A stretch of DNA of 64,000 nucleotides from Porpolomopsis calyptriformis (lineage: Eukaryota > Basidiomycota > Agaricomycetes > Agaricales > Hygrophoraceae): NCBI GenBank assembly GCA_951640195.1, contig OX621167.1:1798001-1862000 (forward strand). Direction: 5' to 3'. Each line of letters begins with the position of its first letter. The first letter of the stretch is position 1. Of this stretch, positions 9,715-21,683 are shown one piece after another. Position numbers and translations under genes: made by a program. Under the pieces are notes generated by a model. It was given only the letters and a program-made list of their open reading frames with translations, made no database searches and had not been told where the DNA came from.

Positions 9715-12700
9715 ATGACTTCTCTTATGGCCACTACTACCTCGATTTCACTTGTCGCTCGTGTCGCTTACCTCTCTTCAGATACTCTCATTCACTCACA
9801 CCCGCCATTCCCAAATACATCCCCCTTCGAGGAAACATTTACTTCCCTCTCCAAGTCAGCCAATACACACCCTACCCTCATTTCCCTCCCAATCGGCGCG
9901 GATCCAGCAGATTCCCTCCTCAAAAATAACTCTACAGGACTCGTCTCTTTCACGAGCTTGTCAAACCCGCACGTCTTGACAAAATTCGTTCCCCATCTAG
10001 CACACATTTCACAACGCCCTATCGTTCTACACTTTGCCGTCAAAACTGACCTTTCTGATGTCCTTCTTCTCCGATCCTCTATCCCTTTCTTCCTTCTCTC
10101 AACAACAATCCAGCAAAGTCATGACAATGCTCTCCTCGCATCTAAGCTTGCACGAATCGAACGCAAAGCTGTAATGCATGTGTTTTATGATCAAAGTTCT
10201 GACGGATCCGCTGACGAGATAACCGATGACCAAATCCGACTCTTCCTTCCATCGGACAGCCTTGTTCCAAATGAAGGAAGCCCGGATGCTGATAAGCTTT
10301 CAAAGTCTTACGAGTCCGCAGCTTTGGCCACCGCCACACTCGTTCGACGTCCTCTCCCCCCACTCAGTCTTCACGGTTCTGCCGAACCACATACCGTTGT
10401 TTTCATCCTAGGACAAGCCATACTCCCCTTCAGCCTAGACGGTGTAAATTTCGTCTCCGTCTTCCTGCTCTCCCCTTTCCTTACCTCTCACATCTTGAAT
10501 GCCATCCCGCTCTCAACCACTCGCATAATCGTCCTCGAACAGATAACAAAATGGTCCATGAAGTGGACCCCCCTCTGCCTCGCGATCATCAGGGCCATCC
10601 AGCTACGTGATCCTCACCATCGACCAACCGTCCACAGCGGTCTTCTTGGAAATACAAGCCAGGTCACTCCTGAGGACGTCTCAAGATTAATAGAACAGGC
10701 GTCATCTGCACCATCATCCACCCGCCTACACCTTGGTGTGCCGCTTGATGCTGACTCTTCCCCTTTGGACGATTTTCACATTCCCCGGCATGAGACGTCC
10801 TACACCAAGATCCTCTCTCACCTCTTTGGAGATCACCTAGAAATCGCAAACTCACCATCACTTGTGGCTACTCATGGTGAGCTTGCAATGACTCCCGAGT
10901 ATGCCCTCGGTCGTGTGAGGGGACAATTGGAAAAACGAGCTGATCTTATTCGCCTCGTACAAACTCGGCTCGAGTCCAAGGATCTCGATCTAGAACTGCA
11001 TTCCCTTCTCAGCCGATGGATGTTGGTGAGGGATGACTGTGTTAAACCTACCGCAATCAGCCAGGAGATCGTGGCTAAGCTTGAGTCATCCAATCTCTCC
11101 AACTCCACGGCTGGGCCCATTCTTTCTCTACGCTCCTATTTTTCTCGTGTATCTCGGTGGATTATCGGGTCAGACACATGGTCGTATGACCTTGGCGCCT
11201 CAGGTCTTCACCATGCTATAGCATCCGGATTGAATGTTAACATCCTACTTCTCGATACTCTTCCCTATTCGATTCGCAACACGGGGGACTCCAGAAAACG
11301 GAAGCACGATGCCGGTTTATATGCCATGAATTATGGAAACGTATATGTAGCGAGCGTGGCCGTATATTCGTCATACTCCCAAGTCCTACAAGCTCTGATC
11401 GAAGCAGATCGGTTTATTGGACCCAGCGTTGTTCTTGCATACCTTCCGTACCAGAGCGAAAATACTCCCGCGCTCGAAATCCTAAAGGAGACCAAACTCG
11501 CCGTGGATGCAGGCTATTGGCCTTTGTACCGCTGGGATCCGAGTAAGGAACGAGAAGGCAAGGAACCATTCTCCCTTGACTCTGATGCCGTCAAGAACGA
11601 ACTGCGACAGTTCCTTGACCGGCAGAGTCACCTTTCGCAGCTCGTGCGTTCAAAGCCTCAGATGGCTGAGGAACTGGTGACTAGTTTAGGAGAGAGCTTA
11701 AAGGAGGCAAGAACACAACGGGCCCAACAGTCATACAGCAACCTTCTCGCTAATCTCAACGCGCCTCCTTTGCTTGTCTTATTTGCCTCTGACGGCGGAA
11801 GGGCCGAGAAAATGGCGAAGAGACTAGCCAACCGAGGAAAAGCAAGAGGTCTGTCACCGACAGTTGCGACTATGGATTCTATGTCACTCGAAGAACTCGG
11901 AAGCGAAGGGCATGTCGCTTTCGTCACGTCAGTCGCTGGACAAGGGGAACCACCACAGAACGCGCGAAAGTTCTTCAAGGCATTGAACGCAGCCGCCGTT
12001 CACGGAGAAACGCCCCTAACGAACCTCCGTTTCACCGTGTTCGGCTTGGGCGATAGCCACTACTGGCCTCGCGCGGAGGACGCCCATTTTTATAACAAGG
12101 CAGGCAAAGACCTCAATACTCGACTTGAGCAACTGGGCGGCCAGCGAGTCGCTGATCTTGGTCTCGGGGACGATCAAGACCCAGATGGACCTGAGACTGG
12201 GTATAAGATTTGGGAGCCTCTCTTGTGGAAGGCGCTAGGAGTTGACAACGTAGAAGTAACAGAGGTGGAGCCCGACCCCATCACGAATGAGCACATCAAG
12301 GCTGCATCGCGGTATCTGCGCGGCACAATCGTCGAGGGTCTTTCTGATACAAGCACCGGAGCACTGGCGCCTAGTGATACGCAGCTGACCAAGTTCCATG
12401 GTATATACCAGCAAGATGACCGCGATATTCGGGATGAGCGACAGGCGCAAGGCGTGGAGCCCGCGTACAGCTTCATGATCCGGGTGAGGATGCCTGGTGG
12501 TGTTTGCACTCCACGGCAGTGGTTGCAAATGGACCAGATAGCGGATGAACACGGTTGTGGAACTTTCAAGCTTACTACCCGGCAGACGTTTCAATTCCAC
12601 GGTGTTATCAAGAAGCATTTGAAACCTTCCATCCAAGCTATCAATGCGGCATTACTTGATACCCTCGCCGCTTGTGGCGACGTGAATCGGTAAAAAAGAT

Positions 12701-14462
12701 TGCACAGAATGAGGGCAAGATCGTTCTCACCCATCACTAGGAATGTCATCTGCTCGGCAATTCCGACGTTATCCAAGCTACATGCCCAAGTTTACGATTT
12801 TTCCAAGGGTCTGAGTGAACACCTTTTGCCCCGCACAACTGCCTACCACGAGATCTGGTTAGACAAGAAATTGGTGGCGGGTGAGGCTTTGCAGGATTTT
12901 GAACCTCTGTATGGAGAATTCTACCTTCCCCGTAAAGTGAGTTTGTTGCCCGTTTCTTCCGTGGGTGATGGAATATTGAATCATTTTGCGTCAGTTCAAA
13001 ATTGCTGTTGCCGTTCCGCCCATGAATGATGTAGACGTTTTTGCGAATGATCTGGGGTTTATCGCCATCGTGGATAAGGACAGCAATCTGACCGGGTTTA
13101 ACGTCTGCATCGGGGGAGGGATGGGTGTCACACACGGAAACAAGAAGACTTACCCAAGGCTCGGTGATGTGATTGGCTTTTGCACTGTGGATCAAGGTTT
13201 CGATGTAGCGGAGAAGGTGATGTTGGTTCAGAGGGATCACGGCAATCGCGTAGAGTAGGTTAACTCTACTTGCAACGTATAGTCGCCCGCTGACCTTGAT
13301 TCCATGCACTATCAGTCGCAAGGTGGCTTCCTCCGCGATGCGCCCGATAGCAACTCGCTAACTGTTTAACGCTTCAGAATGCGCGCGTCAAGTACACTAT
13401 CGACAGAATGGGCCTCGATGCCTACAAGGCTGACGTCGAGAACCGTTTAGGATACGCTCTACAACCTGCCCGACCATACACATTCAACCGCAACGTGGAT
13501 GACTACGGTTGGTCCACTGGCGGAGACGGGAAGCACCATTTTACCATGTTTATCGAGAACGGCCGCGTTCAAGACGAACCGGGGCGAGACTTCAAGACGG
13601 GGTTGAGGGAAATCGCGATGGTCCACAAAGGGACGTTCCGGCTGACGGCTAATCAGCATCTTATACTCTCGGACATTGCGACGGCGGAGCTGCCATCGAT
13701 CAAGAACCTGCTCGCGAAATATAAGCTGGATAACTTGTCGCAGACCGGCCTGCGGCTGTCTTCGTCGGCTTGCGTGGCATTTCCCACTTGTGGTGCGTTG
13801 CGAGCCATAGTTAGTTGGATCGGGCGACATACGACATTTCTGATGTGTGTGTTGTTACATAGGTTTAGCCATGGCAGAATCCGAACGAGTTCGTTTCTCG
13901 CCTCATGTCGCGAGTCTAAACGGGCACTGATCGATCACCACCAGTATCTCCCAATACTGATCAACAAGGTCGAGAAGATCTGTGAAGAAAACGGCCTTCG
14001 CAACGACGCTATTGTCATGAGAATGACCGGGTGCCCTAATGGTTGTGCGCGACCATATGTAGCGGGTTCGTATGGGCCCGATTTTTGTTTCTCGCATTCC
14101 TCAAATACTCCTTATACAGAAGTAGCTTTCGTCGGCAAAGCTCCTGGTGTATATTCTATGCTGCTCGGTGGCGGCTTCCATGGACAAAGGTTGAATAAGA
14201 TTTATCGAGGTGAGTTACCGCCAACCGTCGCAAGTGGATGTGATCAAAACCCTTTCTGACCGAACTGCTTGCAGAGTCCGTTACCGAGCCTGAGATTCTG
14301 GCCGTTTTGGGACCTATGATCAAACAGTATGCGCTGGAACGACTGGATGGAGAGCGGTTTGGGGATTTCACGATCAGGGCCGGATATATCGCACCCACAA
14401 CGTCTGGAAAAGCTTGGTATGACCACATGGGTGGGGAGGGCCAATACCGCGAAGTTACTTAG
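9715..14462 (+). CDS. MET5: Sulfite reductase [NADPH] beta subunit (siroheme hemoprotein, MET5 type)
   Basis: This subunit reduces sulfite to sulfide with siroheme and a 4Fe-4S cluster, in assimilatory sulfur metabolism in the cytosol. The spliced frame gives about 1425 residues, close to the roughly 1440 of yeast Met5. Order: N-terminal pyruvate-oxidoreductase-like region; flavodoxin domain from about residue 683 ([29 protein letters not shown]); then two ferredoxin-like/siroheme repeats ([56 protein letters not shown]). Cluster cysteines are in CVAFPTC and [11 protein letters not shown]. Exons: 9715-12689, 12741-12936, 12995-13254, 13316-13322, 13378-13792, 13863-13888, 13945-14065, 14120-14209, 14275-14462. 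Phases are consistent only if the 7-nt exon 13316-13322 is included, which restores [18 protein letters not shown]. The first exon (992 codons) is intron-free, unlike its neighbours. Confidence 0.96.
13316..13322 (+). other. MET5: 7-nt microexon of the sulfite reductase gene
   Basis: The sequence TCGCAAG is flanked by an upstream intron 13255-13315 (GTAGGT...TATCAG) and a downstream intron 13323-13377 (GTGGCT...CTTCAG). Joined to GA before it, it encodes Asp-Arg-Lys in the conserved NRxDRKxARxKYTIDR segment. Skipping it would shift the frame of the whole C-terminal siroheme/cluster region. Confidence 0.8.
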
Positions 14463-14654
14463 TGAAGTGTAAAGAAGGGCTGGCCTACTTTTGAATGCTG
14501 TTATCTATCTACGTCCAACTGTTTTGGAACGTCCTGTAACAAGAACCAACAAGGAATTTCTTACGGTATCTATGGTCGGAGGAAAATGATCAAACGGAAC
14601 ACTCGCGACTGAACTCGCAATGTGATTGTAGGATACCCCGCAAACTGAATGCGC

Positions 14655-16605
14655 CTACAACTTTTTGCTAGCTTCAACTTCCTCCAATGCATCCCGCAAG
14701 GAGGTAATGATCTTGGTGATGTCTCCCCTCTCAGGTTCGACGGCGGTAATGCCCATGTGGCTGCAAGGTTGGATTCAACCGCAATGAGCGAGTAGCGTCG
14801 AGGACGAGTGCTCACCCGATGCGGAAATACTTGTCTGAGATTTGTACGTTCGTGAGCGATGGGGGATGGTTTTACTGACAGATACGCACCCTTGATGCTG
14901 GCGTGCAAACCGCCAGCGACCACGACGCCCTTTTGAAAGAGACGCGGTAAGAGGTCGGCCGCTCCAACGTTTTCAGGGAAATATAACTATGGTAAGAGTG
15001 GGGCGGTCAAACGACAAAAAAAGAAACTGGGATTTGAGAGAGGGAGGGCGTTTGTATGTGTGCGGCTTACGGCGGTCATTCCGTTTGCAGCATACGCAGG
15101 TTTAAGAGGCACCTGTTTCAGGCCGAGAGCGGCGGCTGCGTCCTTGATCTTCTGGCTCGCTAGGCAGTGCATTTCAAAACGCTCTTCAACCGAAGGGGTG
15201 CCTTTGGTGATCTGGATCAGCGAGGTTTGCAATGCGCGTAAAAGGTTGACGGGTGGAGTCGCGAAGTACATCGGGGAGCCGGCCTCATATGACTTCATGA
15301 TTGGGAGCCATCTGGAGGGGGAGGGCGAAAAGTTCATAGTATATTTCTAATGATGGTTGAAGACTTACTTTTTCCAGCTAGCGTAGTAAGAGGTAACGGC
15401 GACCGAGCGATCCTCGTATACCTATGATTTATACGATATCCCACATGAAAAGATTGAAACCGCGGATAGGCTTACTTTCAGAGCCCGTTGACTGGCACAT
15501 ACTATACTGAGCCCAGGGGGAATTCCAAGGCCTTTTTGGCTGGCCCCCAAGATAACGTCAATACCCCATTCGTCCATGCGAATTTCCTCGCTAGCTACTG
15601 AACATACGCCATCAACTACAACCTTTACCACCGTCAGCGGTATTCGGTATACATCCTTGGTATAGCTCACTAGAGTATCAGGGGAAACTCTTTTGACTGT
15701 ATCGGCAACGGCTTTCACGTCTGACAGCACGCCTAGAGTCCGAGGTTAGGGTGATAGAAGATGACAGTAGGATTAATTAGACCTGTTGATGTATCAACGT
15801 GTGTGACAGTCAGGATTTTATATTTGGTAGATTTCAGGACTTGTTCGATCTCGGACTGGCTCACAGGCGTGCCGAGTTCTGCCTTGAGTTGGTACACCTT
15901 TGCGCCGTACGTTTGAAGGCTGTGTGAAGAGTGGGAATATCAAGAGAAGGAAACTGTAAGATCAAGACTCGGAATACCAATCAGCGAAGCCACCGCCAAA
16001 ATATCCGCTATCGAGCACAAGAGCTCGCTCGCCCGGTTCGACAAGGTTCGCAGCAACCTATTCCGGATATTCAAAACTGGTGCACAACCCGAACGGCTTG
16101 ACGTGCCTGATCCCACCCGAGAGTACCGGAGCCAGAAATAAAGAAAGGCTGCCCATCTTTTGTAAATAATAGTTGCCTGATAACAGCTATAAGATGGCAA
16201 TGAATAAATAAACAATGACAAGGCACCTGAACATGCGAATACAATCTCCAAACACGGATGAAAATTCGGCAGAAACGTGGGAGACGGGAGGGTGAGCGTT
16301 GGCGTACAAAACCTGGGCAGTGTAGATGAGTACAATTCATGGATAGATAGGCGATATACGTCATCTGAAACTTCTACTGGACCTGGAATTCTGCAGGTGG
16401 GTTAACACATGGATCGAATACATCAGAGAAACAGTTACTTACACAAGTAGGCTATAATGGGCAGTGAGGGTATTCTTCGGTCAATCATTGCTTATCAAGT
16501 GCAAGATCTCACTCATGTGGGGCCTGGGACCACTAATGTAAGGAGGGGGAATAGTTGAAGGGATAAATTGCATACCTGCTTGAACACGCCGTTGGAGAGT
16601 GCCAT
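14655..16605 (-). CDS. AGX1: Alanine-glyoxylate / serine-pyruvate aminotransferase, class V PLP enzyme
   Basis: AGX1 converts glyoxylate plus alanine to glycine and pyruvate with pyridoxal phosphate. The gene starts at 16605 with MALSNGVFKQ and is broken by many short introns. Recognisable segments in order are IPGPVEVSDDV, LYANAHPPVSHVSAEFSSVF-GDCIRMFR, VVKVVVDGVCSVASEEIRMD, WGIDVILGASQKGLGIPPGL (the Lys of SQKGLG is the expected Schiff-base lysine), GSPMYFATPPVNLLRALQTSL, and the end HMGITAVEPERGDITKII. The stop is at 14655-14657. Small exons between the named ones were not all resolved. The gene lies tail-to-tail with sulfite reductase and downstream of ERG7 on the same strand, with a TCACGTGA box in its promoter. 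Confidence 0.93.
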
Positions 16606-16687
16606 CGTTCGTGTTTGTGTCAAGGTTTGCCAAAGGTGAGAGAAACTTGGACGAAAGAACATAAGAGGGGAATGATATTTATATTTA

Positions 16688-16695
16688 TCACGTGA
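16688..16695. promoter_or_regulatory. TCACGTGA box upstream of AGX1
   Basis: A perfect TCACGTGA palindrome lies 82 bp before the AGX1 start, in the 150-bp gap to the ERG7 stop codon. It is identical to the box before sulfite reductase. Confidence 0.45.
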
Positions 16696-16755
16696 TTTGG
16701 GATCGACAAGAAGTGTTCGCGGCATCCCAACTGGAACTCTATACGTAACAAGCTA

Positions 16756-19464
16756 TCACTTCTCTAGTGTCTTGAGCCTTGCAAGATACTGGTGCGCTTT
16801 ACCAAGCATCCAGATTGGGAACGAGAATTTGAAGTTGGGGTACGCAATGGCGCAGGTTTTGTTGAAGATGCCTTCTATTGCTTCTTGAGGCCATGAACCA
16901 TCCTGAGATCAAATTTAATAGAGCTCGTGAACAATGGACGGGAGGAACCCACTGGCATTTGCCGTGACATGACTAATTTCACTGCACGTTCTACAGGTTC
17001 GGGATACGGGTATTCAGCGTACATCAGGGCCATCGCCGCCCAGCATGTCTGCACCACTTGTGAATTGGCGTGTTCAACCCACACTCCTTGTGCGCATGAC
17101 TGGAACCAACTGTTGAAGCCCACATTAACTGAACGAGTATTTAAACGCACCTTATAACTCTCGCCCCAGCCACCATCCGTTCTTTGCTTGCCAACTAAGA
17201 ATTTACACGCTCTTTGTGCGCTCTGGCTCGTTTCATAAGTTTCACCCACAAGAGAGAGGCTCTCAAGGGCGAATTGTGTGGCATAGGTGAAACATATACC
17301 CCAACTCCCTACCCAGCCCCCTTCTGGCCTCTGCGCCTCATGCAAATACACGATGGCGCGACGTATGGTTTGCCTGATGACAGACATAACAATGAGGGAG
17401 AGAGCAATACACACAACAGAAGACCAACTCTACATCGGCCGATCGATATCCAGGAAAATGCTTGTGGAAGATGACGAGCGATGTGATGACGGATGTGGTG
17501 CATTCAGGGTAGCAGTATTCGATCATTATATCACCTGCACGTCCGCCAATAACGTTACGTGGAGCAGGAGGCAGCAAATAAGCGAACCAACCGAAAACCT
17601 CAGCGGGGTTGAGATACTCCAGCCATTTTGGTCCCCTCACTAGCTCGTAGCTGGCGAATCCTCCATTCGGGTTTTGTAAGGTCAACATCACATCCACGGC
17701 GTCGCACATACGCCGTTCGGACACCAGTTTGGGTGTAAAACTGAAAGTTCTGCATCGCTAATGAAAGTCAAGACAGCAGCAAACAACTTACTCGAGATGC
17801 CTTTGAAGATACATAACCGCCTTAAGACCCTCTCCTGTGCAATCACTCACCGTGTAGCCTTGCTCTTTGGTGCTAAAACCCCACGCCCCTTTCGTGGCGT
17901 GTCGATACGAAGTTTCGTAATGCTTCGGATTATCCAGAATTTGGTCTTGTTCCAACCACTCGAGAGCCTTGATCAAACTTTCCCTATTCTCTGGCTCATT
18001 TGCGAGTCCGGCTTCAACGACGGCTTGTGTAATAAACGCGACATCCCAAAGCTGGCTTCCGTTCGTGCCACACATCATCATACCTTCTTTTCCCATCCAC
18101 ATGAAATCTTGACGCTTGATCTCGTGTTGTTTGTATGCCTCGCTCTCGAAACCTTCTACGTGAGCCCTGCAAACCAGATTTAACATCTTTGACACAGGGC
18201 CTAGTGTTTGATATCCGGTATTCTCGTCTTCAAACACTACCAGCTGGTAGGCGCGGGCGGCAGCAGCACGTCGAAGTGGAGGTATTAAGCACAATTCATA
18301 TCCACCCAGGATGACATTGAGAAGGTCAAAAATCTGGGTATGTGGGGCGTATACATCAGCACTGCAGATATTATTTCGCTGTTCCGGCCAGTTGATGGAA
18401 TAATAATTCTGAACATAAAGTTCCTGTGAGGAAGATAAGTGACCAACTGCAATATATCATTTCGTCAAGACTCACTTCCCGAAGAGCAAGAATGAGATCA
18501 TTTTCTTTAGCTTTGAACCGGATACCATACAAATAACTCATGGGGACGAAGACAGTGCGAGTGTGTATCCACCATCGGTGCGGATGGATTGGAAGCCAAT
18601 CAGGCAGAAGCCTGATCACGTACGTCAATGGCGCAGCACTGCTTGCAGCACGAACAACACTCACAATAACTCTGGAGGGATAGGGTTGTTCCCCTCCCAC
18701 TCGTATACATTCAATATAGATAACCAGAATTTACCCCAAGCTGGGAGTCCGGCTGCGCCACCTGTCAGACTAGTCAGACTCATGTGGCTGATTGAAATCA
18801 ACAAATTTTCGTACCAAGCTTATGAAGCGTTCCTCGAGCCTTGAGACAAACCGGATGTTCGGCATGAACACCCAGAAGACGCAGAGCAACGTAGTTGAGC
18901 CCAGTCCCGAAAGCGGTCGAGTGACCTTCGACGTGTCTAGCGTCACCTCAGGTTACTTTCACAGGATATAACGCGTCGTTTCTCGTCACGTACATTCCCC
19001 AGCCGCCGTCCTCCGGATGAGCACGGTTCATCAAGTACCTAACCAGCTCCAATCTCTCCTCCTCCTTGAAACCCATCCCAGATACGTACGAACCAATGAC
19101 AAGGCCTGGCAGGAGAAACATCGGTCCACCATATTCTCCAGGCCAATGCCCGTCGTGTGACTGCAGGTTTTTGTAAAAGGTATACCCCCTCCGTGCGGCT
19201 TCGAGAGGACCTTGAGCCGGAGGGAGTTCGGGTAGATTCTGTATGACACCGTCATTATAAAGCAATGTTCAGGTTCTGCCCTCATACCAAAGGAAGTCCC
19301 ATCCAGAATTTATCCACCAAATTTTGTGGCCATGTCTCATTTTCTTCATCTGTCTTCATGTAATGCCAGGTGTGTCGACCTCCATCATTCACAAGTAGCC
19401 TCCAACGGGAGTAATCAGTAAACGGCTTGGTGCCAGAGTTTGGGATGTTTAAAGGGGAGTACAT
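16756..19464 (-). CDS. ERG7: Lanosterol synthase (oxidosqualene cyclase)
   Basis: ERG7 cyclises 2,3-oxidosqualene to lanosterol in the ER/lipid-droplet sterol pathway. The start codon at 19464 gives [20 protein letters not shown], and the first exon reads [17 protein letters not shown]-type repeats and conserved blocks follow: [15 protein letters not shown] [115 protein letters not shown] [52 protein letters not shown], and the end [23 protein letters not shown]. The catalytic aspartate motif reads DCTGE (about 17837-17851) where yeast, fission yeast and human have DCTAE; the Asp and Cys are intact. The gene is divergent from ARP9 at 50 bp. Confidence 0.95.
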
Positions 19465-19514
19465 ATGGTACGATCGCAACTCGAATAAACCCTAACCCTA
19501 TCTTGGCAGTTGAC
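19465..19514. promoter_or_regulatory. 50-bp divergent promoter ERG7/ARP9 with telomere-like box
   Basis: Only 50 bp separate the start codons of ERG7 (-) and ARP9 (+). The gap contains AAACCCTAACCCTA at 19487-19500, two units of the TTAGGG telomeric repeat on the minus strand. TTAGGG boxes in promoters are bound by Tbf1/TRF-type proteins in other fungi; that role here is inference. Confidence 0.5.
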
Positions 19515-21273
19515 ATGACCGCCTTTCGCGATTCGACCGTGGTTATCCTCGAAACTGGGAAGACTCTGATCCGTGCGGGTTTGGGTCTTCACGACCTTTT
19601 GAAGACACCAACAGTGGTGAGCTTATTCTCGCTTTTTTCTTGTTTTTTTTTTATATAGTTGATTCCAGGAAATTCTTGCTCGTGTTGGTTTGCGAAAGAA
19701 ACCTTCCAACGACCCAGCCAGCGTCATCTCCCAAACCAACGGAATTTCTCACACGAACGGAACAGGGGTGGAGAACGGAGAAGATGTTCACGCAGACTCA
19801 AATCACGCTTCTACTTCGTCACAACAAGCCAATTCCTCGATAAAAGTGAACGACTACCTCGTCGGTCCTCAGCTGGACGAGGCCTTGGCTGCCGGTCAGG
19901 ACGTTTTGGTCTCGTGGCCCTTTGCGGATAGCGACATTAATGACTGGGTACAAGCTGAATCTCTCTGGTATGAAACCAAGACCTTCTTCAATAGCCACCC
20001 GCTCAGCGCATATGCAGGAAGTATGTCCTTTTCCAAGGTCTTCAAATCCGACGCGCGCAAAATGAATCACCTGTGCTCCTTTCTATTGCACCCGGCCTTC
20101 CTCGGATTACCCATGAGCGGATATGCCAAATGTTTTTCGAGCGCTTCAATGTCGCAGGCTTCGCAACCATTGAACGTCCCATCGCGCAGTTGTACGCTGC
20201 AAATAGTCTAAGTGGAATCGTCGTCGACGTCGGACACGACAACACAGACATCACGCCTATATGTGACGGCTTTATTGTCCACGGAGCACGTAGCTCTATG
20301 CCTCTCGGCACTCACGACTGCGAACACTATCTAGCCAACATACTCCGCCATAACCAAACAATATTGGCCGCGTTCTCTCCTCCAGAAGCTCCAATAGGCC
20401 AAGGGGAACTCCATCAGATCCTTCTTGAACTTGTCCGCCACATCCTGGAACAAAATCTAGTCAAGATCCGGTCAGACGGCGAAACGGCCGTTGAAGATGA
20501 CGGCGTGACAGACATCGCTGCCGTCTTGGTCGCGGGCAGGGAGAAGGCTGTTATCGAAAGCGGGATGAGGAAGAAGGCCACTGCAAAGGCATCTGCTGCC
20601 GAACAGGCTCGTGCGAGAGAGATCGAGGCGCTGGATCTCATCACTATGGAATTCCGTGGTCATTCTCTGACATTAGGGAAGGAGCGACATCGATTCTGTG
20701 AGCCACTATTCGACCCAAGCTTACTAAATGGGCTATACGGAGTGGAGTCCCGGAATGCTACTAGGGACGCTTGGTCATTGCAAGATGTTGTCGGACATGT
20801 CGTCAGGCTGACAGAAGTTGATCAACGACAATATATTTTGGGCGGCATATTTGTCACAGGGGAATTGACAAAACATATCAAAGGTCTACTTCGGTAATCT
20901 AATTATCTTCGCCAGTTGATCTCATGTTGTCGGGTGCAGGAGCCGGTATTGCCCTTCAATCCCGTCTAGCTTCATGTGTTCTAGGCAATCCTGATCAACA
21001 AAACGATATTCAGCCCCGTTATATTCAGGTAATAACGGTTCCGGATTACTTTGCCGAGTATCGGGAAAAGGGGGATGGCCTTGCAGCATTTTTGGGCATG
21101 AGCATGGTAGCTAAGGTATATATAACTTATGACATCCTCTTGGCGCTGACGCCGATCTCCTGGTCGTACAGATTATTTTCAGCGACTACTCGAGTAAAAA
21201 TTTTGTCTCAAAGGCAGACTACACGAACAAAGGGCCGCCTGCCATTATCGAAATGACACCTTCCCTTTTGTAG
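19515..21273 (+). CDS. ARP9: Actin-related protein Arp9 of SWI/SNF-RSC remodellers
   Basis: Arp9 pairs with Arp7 (or Arp42) on the HSA helix of the remodeller ATPase. The start MTAFRDSTVVILETGKTLIR is the actin-fold phosphate-1 region; a short intron then leads to EILARVGLRKK and a low-complexity insert (HTNGTGVENG). Actin-like blocks follow: VLVSWPFADSDINDWVQAESLW, YVLFQGLQIRRAQNESPVL-LSIAPGLP, RICQMFFERFNVAGFATIERP, GIVVDVGHDNTDITPICDG, DAWSLQDVVGHV, and YILGGIFVTGELTKHIKG. The last exons give IALQSRLASCVL, VPDYFAEYREKGDGLAAFLG and NFVSKADYTNKGP, typical for Arp9, and end at a TAG at 21271-21273. The exon join near 20890 (donor GTCTAC) is chosen because it keeps the frame KGAGIALQSR. Confidence 0.92.
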
Positions 21274-21683
21274 GACAACGTCGTGTTTTCCGATCCGCAT
21301 TTATCAGATGGTATCGATATCATGCGAAGTTGGGAACCACTCCGCAAGGCGTGAATGTTTGAACCTTCTTTCTGATGTCCTCAACCAGTCTTCCCGGAGA
21401 ATGTAGCTGGGCGGTATCTGAATCCGGGGCTTGCAGATCCAAAATATCCACAGAGCAATGAGTAGTCACTGAAATCGCGATGGATACTTTGCAAATGCTT
21501 CAGAGGCATTGCAAAGACAGTCGGACCAAAGACGTCATTGTACCCCATGATCTTGAACGCCATCATAAAGACAAGCGCCCTCGGTAGAATTCTTAGGCCG
21601 AAACACCAAAAGAACTCTAGCGTCGGGAGTGGAGCAGATTGAGCGTGTCAATTCACAGGTATGAGCAACCTACACTAACTAAA
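21274..21683. other. Convergent intergenic region ARP9/RPL30
   Basis: This 410-bp stretch lies between two stops. The ARP9 frame stays open for a further 26 codons after its TAG, reading DNVVFSDPHLSDGIDIM and on to a TGA at about 21354. I treat this as 3' UTR. Nothing else is recognisable. Confidence 0.45.
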
